Shown one piece after another: positions 1 through 5,547 of a stretch of 5,642 nucleotides of DNA. Each line of letters opens with the position of its first letter. Position 1 is the first letter of the stretch. The notes beneath the pieces are model-generated. The model did not search any database. It was given only the letters and a program-made list of their open reading frames with translations, and was not told the origin of the DNA. A program made the translations under genes and the position numbers. The DNA lies in contig QIGP01000261.1 of assembly GCA_003228965.1 (NCBI GenBank), forward strand, positions 1-5,642. Direction: 5' to 3'. Source of the DNA: Gammaproteobacteria bacterium. Lineage in GTDB: Bacteria; Pseudomonadota; Gammaproteobacteria; Steroidobacterales; SZUA-146.

Positions 1-40
1 CGAGCATCTCGGGGAACAGCGTTATGCAGGTAATCTGCAT
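1..40 (-). CDS. trmD: TrmD, tRNA (guanine37-N1)-methyltransferase, N-terminal fragment (runs off left edge)
   Basis: Only the first 13 codons are present, reading MQITCITLFPEML. This is the typical start of TrmD, whose first beta strand carries an I-x-L-F-P-E-M pattern. TrmD is the SPOUT-class enzyme that uses S-adenosylmethionine to methylate G37 next to the anticodon and so prevents +1 frameshifting. The ATG at 40-38 is preceded on the minus strand by an excellent Shine-Dalgarno, AGGAGG, six bases before the start codon, which fixes the start. It follows rimM by 91 bases in the order rpsP-rimM-trmD known from Escherichia coli, where rplS comes next, outside this window. Identification rests on the short N-terminus, the ribosome binding site and the gene order together. 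Confidence 0.9.
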   Translation of the reverse strand, partial: MQITCITLFPEML

Positions 41-131
41 GTTGTCCCTCCTAACATTGCGTGTTGGCGGTCGGTGCTTGCGCCCCGCTCCTTCAATGGT
101 TAAGTCAAAGGCCGTCTAAAATTACCCGGAC

Positions 132-653
132 CTAAAACTCCGGATCCCAGTCAACGCTCATTCGGGCGTTAGCCAAATCCACTTTGTGCACCACCTGACC
201 CTGAATAAAAGGCACCAAACGCTGCTGTTTTTCATTCTTCACCACCATGACGTCGTTAGATCCAGTAGCCATCATCTCAATGATGTGACCAAGACTTACG
301 TCCTCGATGGTTATTACTTCAAGGCCGACCAGGTCGGACCAGTAGTATTCATCGTCTTGAAGTACGGGCAGCTGGCTGCGATGTATCGCAACTTCCTCCC
401 CTCGCAGTTGCGAAGCCTGGTCTCGGTCCTGAACGTTGTCAAAATGCACAAGCAAACCTTTACCCTGTGGCTTTGCCGCAAGGACTTTGCGTTCGAGCCA
501 CTCTTGTCCAGACTTCAGATACCACGGCGAGTAATCCAGAAGATTCTCTCGCGGTGCGGTAAACGAAGTGACTTTGAGCCAACCCTTAATGCCGTGTGCT
601 CCGCCTAAGCGACCCACTACGACATACGCGTCATCCTGTTCCTGCATGCTCAT
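132..653 (-). CDS. rimM: RimM, 16S rRNA processing / 30S maturation factor
   Basis: The 173-residue product matches the usual RimM length. RimM is a cytoplasmic assembly factor that binds ribosomal protein uS19 and helps mature the 30S head. The N-terminal beta-barrel domain shows the signature GRLGGAHGIKGWLKV at residues 14-28 and a QLRGEEV segment near 82-88. The PRC-barrel domain begins at EYYWSDLVGL (102-111), continues with TGSNDVMVV (130-138) and LVPFIQGQVV (146-155), and ends in the conserved VDWDPEF. The ATG at 653 is used here; a second ATG lies two codons later at 647. Neither has a recognisable Shine-Dalgarno, and an in-frame TAG lies upstream at 699-701, so only non-standard codons could extend the gene. 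A hairpin at 666-691 lies just upstream. In E. coli rimM is translated much less than rpsP, and the weak initiation region here would fit that. Confidence 0.96.
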   Translation of the reverse strand: MSMQEQDDAYVVVGRLGGAHGIKGWLKVTSFTAPRENLLDYSPWYLKSGQEWLERKVLAAKPQGKGLLVHFDNVQDRDQASQLRGEEVAIHRSQLPVLQDDEYYWSDLVGLEVITIEDVSLGHIIEMMATGSNDVMVVKNEKQQRLVPFIQGQVVHKVDLANARMSVDWDPEF

Positions 654-665
654 GTCTTGTCGCGT

Positions 666-691
666 GACCAGAATCTCAAAAGAGTCTGGTC
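666..691 (-). promoter_or_regulatory. Hairpin in the rpsP-rimM intercistronic mRNA
   Basis: In the minus-strand transcript, GACCAGA and CTC pair with GAG and TCTGGTC around a TTTT loop. This gives a ten-base-pair stem with one two-base bulge (AT, 673-674). No T-run follows, so it is not an intrinsic terminator. It ends 12 nt before the rimM ATG and begins 16 nt after the rpsP stop codon, so it lies where a ribosome would load on rimM. Roles in translation control or mRNA stability or processing are inference. Confidence 0.55.
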
Positions 692-707
692 GCTGCGCCT
701 AAATCAA

Positions 708-959
708 TCAGGCGCTGGCTTTCGCGTCTTTCTTCAACAGGTAGCTCACACGATCACTAATTTGAGCGCCCAGGCCTACCCAATGTTGGGCACGATCAGC
801 GTCAACGCTCAGACCTTTTTCCTGGCCACGAGCAAACGGGTTGTAGTAACCCAGTCTTTCAATGTAACGACCGTCGCGACGGTTGCGGCTGTCAGTAACA
901 ACTATGTGGTAGAACGGCTTCTTTTTAGCGCCGCCACGAGATAATCGAATGGTAACCAT
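708..959 (-). CDS. rpsP: 30S ribosomal protein bS16
   Basis: The 83-residue basic protein is a complete bS16, a small-subunit protein that binds 16S rRNA early in 30S assembly. It opens with [21 protein letters not shown] and continues with the family pattern [19 protein letters not shown] at residues 23-41; a GAQISDRV segment near 64-71 precedes the lysine- and alanine-rich C-terminus. The ATG at 959-957 gives the canonical N-terminus; upstream, a weak GGA about ten bases before the ATG is the only Shine-Dalgarno candidate. It follows ffh by 111 bases and precedes rimM by 54 bases on the same strand, as in the E. coli trmD operon. A candidate promoter lies in the ffh-rpsP gap, so it may be transcribed separately from ffh. 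Confidence 0.98.
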   Translation of the reverse strand: MVTIRLSRGGAKKKPFYHIVVTDSRNRRDGRYIERLGYYNPFARGQEKGLSVDADRAQHWVGLGAQISDRVSYLLKKDAKASA

Positions 960-979
960 GCTTTATTAATCCATAACCT

Positions 980-1000
980 ATAAAAAGCCCGCGGCGCTTA
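980..1000 (-). terminator. Weak terminator- or attenuator-like GC stem with T-run before rpsP
   Basis: On the minus strand AAGC, a GC-rich interior and GCTT are followed by a run of five T. Only four base pairs form cleanly around a seven-base loop, or more with a bulge, so the structure is weak. It could end ffh transcripts or act as an attenuator in the rpsP leader; it could also be chance base composition. Confidence 0.22.
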
Positions 1001-1024
1001 ACGACACAGGCTGGCAAAGCCGGA

Positions 1025-1052
1025 ATTGTACGGTAAAAATCAGAAAAGTGAA
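1025..1052 (-). promoter_or_regulatory. Candidate sigma70 promoter for rpsP-rimM-trmD
   Basis: On the minus strand TTCACT (plus positions 1052-1047, four matches to TTGACA) and TACAAT (1030-1025, five matches to TATAAT) are separated by 16 bases. The site lies just after the ffh stop codon and would give an rpsP leader of roughly 60 nt. An rpsP promoter at this place agrees with the E. coli arrangement. Judged by eye only. Confidence 0.4.
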
Positions 1053-1070
1053 GCTTTATTGCAGTGCGGT

Positions 1071-2432
1071 TTAACGGCGCCCCATTCCAGGCGGCATTCG
1101 CCCCTGAAGCGCCCGCATCATGCCCTTCATTCCCCCTTTGGAGAACTTCTTCATCATCTTCGCCATCTGCAGCTGCTGCTTCATCAGTCGATTGACGTCT
1201 TGAACCTGTAATCCAGCCCCTTGAGCGATACGCCGCTTACGTGACCCATTGATTAACTTAGGAAATTTTCGTTCCTTCGGGGTCATCGAATTAATCAGGG
1301 CAATTTGCCGCCGCACCGCGGTGTCGTCGGCGGCCGCAGCGGCCCTAGGAGGCAGGTTTGCACCGCCTGGCAGCTTATCCAACATGGCTGTCATGCCACC
1401 CATGTTAAGCATTTGATTAAGTTGTGAACGTAAGTCACTAAAATCAAAAGCCTTACCTTTCTTAAGTTTTTTAGCCAGTCGATTAGCTTCGTCTTGATCG
1501 ACCTTGTCTTGCACTTCTTCGACCAGACTGACCACGTCGCCCATGCCGAGGATCCGGCCGGCCACCCGCTCAGGGTGAAACGGCTCAAGCGCGTCAATTT
1601 TTTCGCCGCTGCCGAGAAATTTAATGGGCTTGCCGGTGACGTGGCGCACCGACAATGCGGCGCCTCCGCGCGCATCGCCATCGGTTTTGGTCAGAATCAC
1701 GCCAGTAAGCGGCAGTGCATCGTTAAAGGCTTTGGCGGCAACCACCGCATCCTGACCGCCCATCGCATCCACAACGAATAAGGTCTCGACAGGATTACAG
1801 GCTTTATGTACTCCCTGTACCTCACCCATCAAAGTCTCATCTACGTGGAGTCGACCCGCGGTATCGACAATGACCACATCCATCGACAGGCGCTTGCCTT
1901 CTGCCACGGCCGCTGTGGCAATGTCAGTGGCTTTTTGCTCGGTGGTACTTTGCATGAACGTCGCGCCAACCTGTTCGGCCAGTCGTTCTAGCTGCAAAAT
2001 CGCTGCGGGACGATAGACGTCGGCACTGGCCAATAGCACTTTCTTTTTATGCTTTTCAATCAGCAAGCGAGCCAGTTTGCCGGCGGTGGTGGTTTTACCC
2101 GCGCCCTGCAAACCTGCCAGTAGCACAACAGCCGGCGGCTGCGCGCTCAGGTCTAGTGATTCGTTGGCCTGCCCCATAACGCGGACAAGCTCGTCGTTAA
2201 CCATTTTGATGAAGGCCTGACCGGGAGTCAGGCTCTTACTAAATTCGCTTCCAAGGGCCTTTTCTTTAAGGACACTCATTATGTCCTTAACCACAGGCAG
2301 GGCTACGTCGGCCTCAAGCAGGGCCATGCGTACCTGACGCAGCGCGTCCTGAATGTTTTCTTCCGACAGGCGGCCTTTACCGCGCAGTTTGCCGACAACG
2401 CCCGTCAGGCGCTCGGAAAGATTCTCAAACAT
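1071..2432 (-). CDS. ffh: Ffh, signal recognition particle protein (SRP54 homologue, GTPase)
   Basis: The 453-residue product has the full length usual for Ffh. With 4.5S RNA it forms the bacterial SRP, which binds signal sequences of nascent inner-membrane proteins and docks on FtsY. The N domain covers about residues 1-95. The G domain shows P-loop GLQGAGKTT (107-115), DVYRPAA (138-144), DTAGR (190-194), TKTDGDARGG (248-257) and GSGEK (274-278). The methionine-rich M domain starts near 330, with finger-loop LPG at 354-356, RNA-binding GSRKRRIA (396-403) and a C-terminus rich in Met, Lys and Gly ending PPGMGRR. The segment after RRIA reads QGAG where E. coli has AGSG, a Ser-to-Ala change in an otherwise conserved RNA-binding motif. 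The ATG at 2432 has GAGG five bases upstream and a promoter candidate at 2460-2468. It is transcribed away from the ypjD-like gene. Confidence 0.99.
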   Translation of the reverse strand: MFENLSERLTGVVGKLRGKGRLSEENIQDALRQVRMALLEADVALPVVKDIMSVLKEKALGSEFSKSLTPGQAFIKMVNDELVRVMGQANESLDLSAQPPAVVLLAGLQGAGKTTTAGKLARLLIEKHKKKVLLASADVYRPAAILQLERLAEQVGATFMQSTTEQKATDIATAAVAEGKRLSMDVVIVDTAGRLHVDETLMGEVQGVHKACNPVETLFVVDAMGGQDAVVAAKAFNDALPLTGVILTKTDGDARGGAALSVRHVTGKPIKFLGSGEKIDALEPFHPERVAGRILGMGDVVSLVEEVQDKVDQDEANRLAKKLKKGKAFDFSDLRSQLNQMLNMGGMTAMLDKLPGGANLPPRAAAAADDTAVRRQIALINSMTPKERKFPKLINGSRKRRIAQGAGLQVQDVNRLMKQQLQMAKMMKKFSKGGMKGMMRALQGRMPPGMGRR

Positions 2433-2459
2433 AGTGACCTCAACTTGGAATGAGGCCGG

Positions 2460-2468
2460 AGTATAGCA
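2460..2468 (-). promoter_or_regulatory. Candidate extended -10 promoter of ffh
   Basis: The minus strand reads TGCTATACT: a TGn extension followed by TATACT, five of six matches to the -10 consensus. There is no convincing -35, which extended -10 promoters can lack. Transcription would start about 20 nt before the ffh ATG, leaving just enough room for the GAGG ribosome binding site. Confidence 0.5.
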
Positions 2469-2497
2469 AATAAGGGACAGACCAGAATGGCACTTAC

Positions 2498-2701
2498 TTA
2501 AGCGCTAGTGAGAGTATTGAAGCTTGAATGTGGGATATCAACTTCAATTGTGAAGCCGAAAAGACCATGATCTTTCCCAATTTACGTGAAACGCGCAAAT
2601 GCCTCATCACACCAACCTTTTATACGAAGTATGCCTACCACAAATGGCACGCTTGACCTCCCAACTACGTGAAATACCCCATCTTTACCCGTATCTACCA
2701 C
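2498..2701 (-). pseudogene. Possible decayed small reading frame of unknown origin
   Basis: On the minus strand, a frame opening with GTG at 2701-2699 runs 39 codons to TAA (2584-2582) and continues in the same frame for 27 more codons to TAA (2500-2498). Both parts look protein-like: the first holds VVGRSSVPFVVGILRIKGW, the second starts IGKDHGLFGFTIEVD. TGKDGVF near the start and IGKDHGLF after the stop resemble each other, suggesting a duplicated unit. No Shine-Dalgarno precedes the GTG and I recognise no family. It could be a degraded mobile or repetitive element, or chance. Confidence 0.25.
2575..2674. repeat. Imperfect direct repeat pair in the intergenic region
   Basis: TCCCAATTTACGTGAAA (2575-2591) and TCCCAACTACGTGAAA (2659-2674) agree except for one indel and one substitution at the centre. 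The copies start 84 bases apart. They lie inside the broken minus-strand frame but in different frame positions, so the DNA similarity is not simply repeated peptide. Confidence 0.4.
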
Positions 2702-2784
2702 TCACGCTTAGCAAGATCTCTTCTCATCGCCACCACTTATGTGTTAGCTTCCCCCTAAGTAGCGGTAATCATTAGAGCTTTTCT

Positions 2785-3396
2785 GTGTTTGAACTGACAT
2801 CTCCTTTGGCATTGGCACCTGCCGGTGAGCGTGACGGTTACCTTTCAGGCAACCACGTCGCCAAAGCCTTTCAGCAGGTTATTGTTTGCACGGTCGCCCT
2901 GAGTTCTGCGCCGGCACTGGCTGACTCAGAGCCGTTTACACACCAAAGCTGGCCGCTGACCGCGCACATCGTTTTCTCACTCATTGCCTACGCCCTGTTT
3001 GCTGGAGCCGCAACTGCTGCGCTTGCGATGACCTGGAAAGAGCGCCAAATACGCGAAAGCCGGGTCTCTTCTTTTGGCGAAAAGCTGCCCTCAATTCTAA
3101 AACTCGAACAACTGCTGTTTCTCGCCATAACGGTGGGCTTTGTTACGTTAAGTCTCTCGGTGTTTAGCGGCCTCATCTTTATCGAGGATATTCGCTCGCA
3201 ACATCTCACCCATAAAACGGTACTGACGATTCTGTCGTGGTTTGTGTTTGGCGGACTGCTTGCAGGTCGCTGGCGCTTTGGCTGGCGCGGCCGCACGGCC
3301 GCCCGCTGGACAATGACGGGTTGTGCTCTTTTACTGTTGGCCTACGCCGGTGCTCGCTTCGTTCTCGAAGTCGTGCTCGGCCGCCAGTGGGGCTAG
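2785..3396 (+). CDS. ypjD: YpjD-like inner-membrane protein of the CcsA/cytochrome c assembly family, apparently N-terminally shortened
   Basis: From residue 60 to the end (203) the product follows the YpjD family: AHIVFSLIAYALF (60-72), LPSILKLEQLLF (101-112), GFVTLSLSVFSGLIF (118-132), the HKT motif at 143-145, SWFVFGGLL, GWRGRTAARW (166-175) and a final LLLLAYAGARFVLEVVLG helix. About four to five membrane helices are visible. YpjD relatives are related to haem-handling cytochrome c assembly proteins, but the role of YpjD itself is unclear. Family members run about 265 residues with some 125 before the HIxxSxxAY motif; here only 60 precede it, mostly hydrophilic. The start is a GTG without a clear Shine-Dalgarno, and an in-frame TAG at 2773-2775 prevents longer products. 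The gene lies between ffh and corB, as in E. coli. It may be a truncated but used gene or a 5'-damaged pseudogene; start uncertain. Confidence 0.75.
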   Translation: MFELTSPLALAPAGERDGYLSGNHVAKAFQQVIVCTVALSSAPALADSEPFTHQSWPLTAHIVFSLIAYALFAGAATAALAMTWKERQIRESRVSSFGEKLPSILKLEQLLFLAITVGFVTLSLSVFSGLIFIEDIRSQHLTHKTVLTILSWFVFGGLLAGRWRFGWRGRTAARWTMTGCALLLLAYAGARFVLEVVLGRQWG

Positions 3397-3399
3397 GAC

Positions 3400-4677
3400 T
3401 TGGACGCAGGTTTTAGTACGCCCGTACTGTTCGGACTTCTTACGGGGATGATATTTCTCTCGGCGTTTTTCTCCGGTTCCGAGACCGCACTTATGAGAGT
3501 CAACCGCTATCGCCTTAGCGCGAAAGCCCGAGCCGGTCACCGCGGTGCGCGCGTTGCAGCAAGCATGCTCGAAAAACCAGACAAACTTATTGGCCTGATA
3601 TTGCTTGGTAACAACGTAGTCAACATTGCCGCGACCATGCTTGCCACCCTTATTACACAACGACTCGGCCTGCACCCTGTAACGGTCCTTGTGGTACTTA
3701 CACCCATCATTTTGATTTTTGCTGAGCTGGCTCCTAAAACACTTGCCGCATTTCGACCAGAATCCGTGGCCTACCCCGCTGCAATTATTTACGCACCGCT
3801 ACTATGGATATGCACGCCATTCATCTGGTCTATCAATGTCGTTGCAAATTCTTTATTACGATTGTTTGGTGTCAATGAAGAAGACGAGTCACTGACTTCG
3901 CTCACTAGTGAAGAACTGCGCATGGCAGTCAAAGAAGCGGGTACTTTGATTCCAAGGACACGCCAGACCATGTTGCTGCGCGTGCTCGACCTTGACAGTG
4001 TTACGGTCGAAGACATCATGATCCCGCGTGCGGAAATTAACGGCATCGACCTCGATGACGACTGGGACGACATCGTGGCCCAGCTTCGCACCAGCCCACA
4101 TACACGTCTTCCGGTGTATCGCGACGAGTACGAAAAAGTCGAGGGCGTACTTCACTTACGCAAAGTGGTTCCGGAATTGATGCGAAATGCGATTTCACCC
4201 GAAGCCCTTCGCAACGCCATGATTCCTGCCCACTACGCTCCGGAAGACACGCCCCTGAACACCCAGCTCCTCAATTTTCAAAACGACCGACACCGCATGG
4301 CTCTTGTGGAGGACGAGTACGGCGACGTACAAGGGCTAGTCACTCTTGGCGATTTGCTTGCTGAAATCGTGGGTGAGTTCCAGGACGACGTAGTCGTCGA
4401 GGTACCCCGCTCGCGCAAGCTTGTCGACGGCGTTTTCCAGGTTGACGGCGCCAGCAACTTGCGTGAATTGAACCGTACGATGGACTGGAAGCTTCCAACA
4501 GACGGCGCCAAAACACTCAGCGGCTTGATTGTCGAACACCTCGAAACCATACCAGAACAAGGCACTCGATTAGACCTCTACGGTTATTCGCTGGAAGTCG
4601 TTCAGGTGCGCGACAACATGATCAAAACGCTCAACGTCAAAATGCTTGATACTGACGATGAAAAAGATGAAGACTAA
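3400..4677 (+). CDS. corB: CorB/YfjD-type CNNM (DUF21-CBS-CorC/HlyC) membrane transporter
   Basis: The 425-residue product has the full architecture of bacterial CorB/CorC-type proteins, linked to Mg2+ and Co2+ transport or efflux in enterobacteria. The DUF21/CNNM membrane domain (about 8-155) shows SGSETAL (25-31), LLGNNVVNI (68-76) and FAELAPKTL (107-115). A regulatory CBS pair follows (about 205-330) with IMIPR (206-210), TRLPVY (235-240), DEYGDVQGLVTLGDLL (305-320) and EIVGEF (322-327). The C-terminal CorC_HlyC domain covers about 338-413, including the GxxxLRELN region and PTDGAKTLSGLI, and an acidic tail ends DTDDEKDED. The start is TTG: the first ATG, codon 17, would remove half of the first helix. 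GGGG or AGGA just upstream may serve as ribosome binding site inside the end of the previous gene. It follows ypjD by 3 nt in the same frame, so co-transcription is likely. Confidence 0.93.
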   Translation: MDAGFSTPVLFGLLTGMIFLSAFFSGSETALMRVNRYRLSAKARAGHRGARVAASMLEKPDKLIGLILLGNNVVNIAATMLATLITQRLGLHPVTVLVVLTPIILIFAELAPKTLAAFRPESVAYPAAIIYAPLLWICTPFIWSINVVANSLLRLFGVNEEDESLTSLTSEELRMAVKEAGTLIPRTRQTMLLRVLDLDSVTVEDIMIPRAEINGIDLDDDWDDIVAQLRTSPHTRLPVYRDEYEKVEGVLHLRKVVPELMRNAISPEALRNAMIPAHYAPEDTPLNTQLLNFQNDRHRMALVEDEYGDVQGLVTLGDLLAEIVGEFQDDVVVEVPRSRKLVDGVFQVDGASNLRELNRTMDWKLPTDGAKTLSGLIVEHLETIPEQGTRLDLYGYSLEVVQVRDNMIKTLNVKMLDTDDEKDED

Positions 4678-4691
4678 ATGTCAGGCTTGTT

Positions 4692-4720
4692 TTGACACGC
4701 CGCTTGGCCAACACTTCACT
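4692..4720 (+). promoter_or_regulatory. Weak candidate promoter for the lipoprotein genes
   Basis: A perfect TTGACA (4692-4697) is followed after 17 bases by TTCACT (4715-4720), only three matches to TATAAT. It lies in the 86-base gap after corB and would start transcription about 35 nt before the lipoprotein ATG. The perfect -35 may be chance. Confidence 0.25.
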
Positions 4721-4763
4721 TCGAAGCCATAGCACGCCCCGGTCGACCATCAGGAGACTCTCC

Positions 4764-5027
4764 ATGAAACATTTGATCCTACTCTTCGCCCTTTTCACCC
4801 TTATTGCCTGCGGCGATAAAGGCGCTGAACAACCTGCATCCAGCGATGACGCGACTGAACTACGCGACTGGGCCAAAAGCCATACGTCTCGCGCCGAATT
4901 AACGACCAAACTGGCTGAAGCGAAAATGACGCTGCGCGTCATTGCACAAGCCGATCCGCAAAGCGATGAAGCCAAAGAACTCAAAGCGAAAATTGCCCAA
5001 CTTGAACAGCAACTTGCCGATCTTTAA
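4764..5027 (+). CDS. Small lipoprotein with predicted C-terminal coiled coil, function unknown
   Basis: The 87-residue product begins MKHLILLFALFTLIACGD, a classic short lipoprotein signal: one Lys, a hydrophobic core and lipobox LIAC with Cys16 as the lipidation site. Gly rather than Asp follows the cysteine, so in an enterobacterial scheme it would be sorted to the outer membrane. A short acidic linker (about 17-32) is followed by a charged helical region, and the end (about 70-87, KELKAKIAQLEQQLADL) has heptad spacing typical of a coiled coil. The ATG at 4764 has a strong AGGAG seven bases upstream, so the longer TTG-started frame from 4692 is rejected. It sits 86 bases after corB and 4 bases before the DUF6265-like gene. 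I recognise no family; envelope or cell-wall association is inference from the signal alone. Confidence 0.85.
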   Translation: MKHLILLFALFTLIACGDKGAEQPASSDDATELRDWAKSHTSRAELTTKLAEAKMTLRVIAQADPQSDEAKELKAKIAQLEQQLADL

Positions 5028-5031
5028 AACA

Positions 5032-5505
5032 GTGCGCGCCAATAGAGCCTGCACAACAAGATTAACGCTCGCGCTGTTGGCAGGCAGCCTGTTCGGCTGC
5101 TCACATATGGCTACGCCACTCAAAAACAGCGGCGCGCTCGATTGGTTGACCGGCTGCTGGCAGCTTGAAGACCGGAGCGTTGAAGAAACGTGGATCAGGT
5201 CAATTCAAGGCGACCAGCTTTACGGCTACAGCGTTAGTACAAAAGATATGCAGCGAGTATTTTTCGAACAGCTACGCATCGATATTAAAAACTCACGCGC
5301 TACTCTTAACGCCTACCCAAGAGGCGTTGGCCCAACGGCGTTCGAAGGCACGGTCACAGACACACCTGCTATCGAATTCATCAATGAACACAACGACTAT
5401 CCACAGCGAATTCGGTACGAGCGCATCGACAATCGTTTGGTTGCCGAAATCTCATTGCTCGACAAATCCAAACCTGCCAACTGGGACTACCGACGCTGCA
5501 ATTAG
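5032..5505 (+). CDS. DUF6265-like probable lipoprotein
   Basis: From about residue 34 the product follows a family I know as DUF6265: ALDWLTGCWQ (35-44), VEETW (50-54), a QLRID segment (80-84), AYPRG (94-98), TAFEG, and INEHNDYPQRIRYERIDNRL (117-136, where relatives have an N-x-x-H-D-F-P-Q-R motif), ending WDYRRCN. The family is a small beta-rich domain without an assigned function. The GTG start at 5032 gives 157 residues with MRANRACTTR, a hydrophobic stretch and a lipobox-like LFGC with Cys23; Phe at that lipobox position is unusual. No Shine-Dalgarno is visible, so translation may depend on coupling with the lipoprotein gene ending 4 nt upstream. An ATG at 4942 in frame would overlap that gene by 86 bases and bury the signal peptide, so it is unlikely; the ATG at 5107 lacks a ribosome binding site and would lose the signal. 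Confidence 0.8.
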   Translation: MRANRACTTRLTLALLAGSLFGCSHMATPLKNSGALDWLTGCWQLEDRSVEETWIRSIQGDQLYGYSVSTKDMQRVFFEQLRIDIKNSRATLNAYPRGVGPTAFEGTVTDTPAIEFINEHNDYPQRIRYERIDNRLVAEISLLDKSKPANWDYRRCN

Positions 5506-5522
5506 GGCCGGAAGTCCCTTTT
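5504..5522 (+). terminator. Weak terminator candidate after the DUF6265-like gene
   Basis: AGGG (5504-5507, overlapping the stop codon) can pair with CCCT (5516-5519) around an eight-base loop, followed by TTT. The stem is only four base pairs and the T-run is short; an overlapping GTCC/GGAC stem competes with it. It is a plausible but poor intrinsic terminator. Confidence 0.25.
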
Positions 5523-5527
5523 GGACC

Positions 5528-5547
5528 TGCCTGTCACTGTGCGGGCA
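5528..5547. other. Stem-loop in the 3' intergenic region
   Basis: TGCCTG (5528-5533) pairs with CGGGCA (5542-5547), six base pairs with one G-T pair around an eight-base loop. No T-run follows on either strand. It may protect the 3' end of the upstream transcript or be chance. The rest of the tail to 5642 shows no supported gene; a perfect TTGACA at 5630-5635 could be the -35 of a promoter whose -10 lies outside the window. Confidence 0.25.

Larger units (their letters stand above)
2433..2784. other. Divergent ffh / ypjD-like intergenic region without an intact gene
   Basis: The 352 bases between the two divergent start codons hold no intact gene I recognise. The ffh-proximal 40 bases carry its ribosome binding site and extended -10 candidate. 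The rest contains an imperfect direct repeat (2575-2674) and a broken minus-strand reading frame (2498-2701). The three plus frames are cut by stops; the longest short frames (about 2530-2655 and 2599-2775) match no family I know. I see no convincing promoter for the plus-strand genes and no hydrophobic stretch like the missing YpjD N-terminus. The base composition looks richer in A and T than the flanking genes. Confidence 0.7.

Noticed and set aside
186..608. Plus-strand 140-codon open frame opposite rimM
   Set aside because: It is the antisense shadow of the clear RimM gene, with histidine-rich, family-less sequence and no ribosome binding site.
1494..1991. Open frames on the plus strand inside ffh
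   Set aside because: They are antisense shadows of the Ffh G domain and the start of the M-domain linker; no family or start signal supports them.
2530..2775. Short plus-strand frames in the ffh-ypjD gap
   Set aside because: They are 42 and 58 codons, without ribosome binding sites, hydrophobic YpjD-like segments or recognisable motifs.
3331..4565. Several minus-strand frames opposite ypjD and corB
   Set aside because: They lie antisense to conserved membrane and CBS domains and have serine- or arginine-rich shadow composition.
4692..4763. TTG-started extension of the small lipoprotein
   Set aside because: It would put 24 basic residues before a classic lipoprotein signal and ignores the strong AGGAG before the ATG at 4764.
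4942..5031. ATG-started extension of the DUF6265-like protein
   Set aside because: It overlaps the lipoprotein gene by 86 bases and would bury the signal peptide inside the protein.
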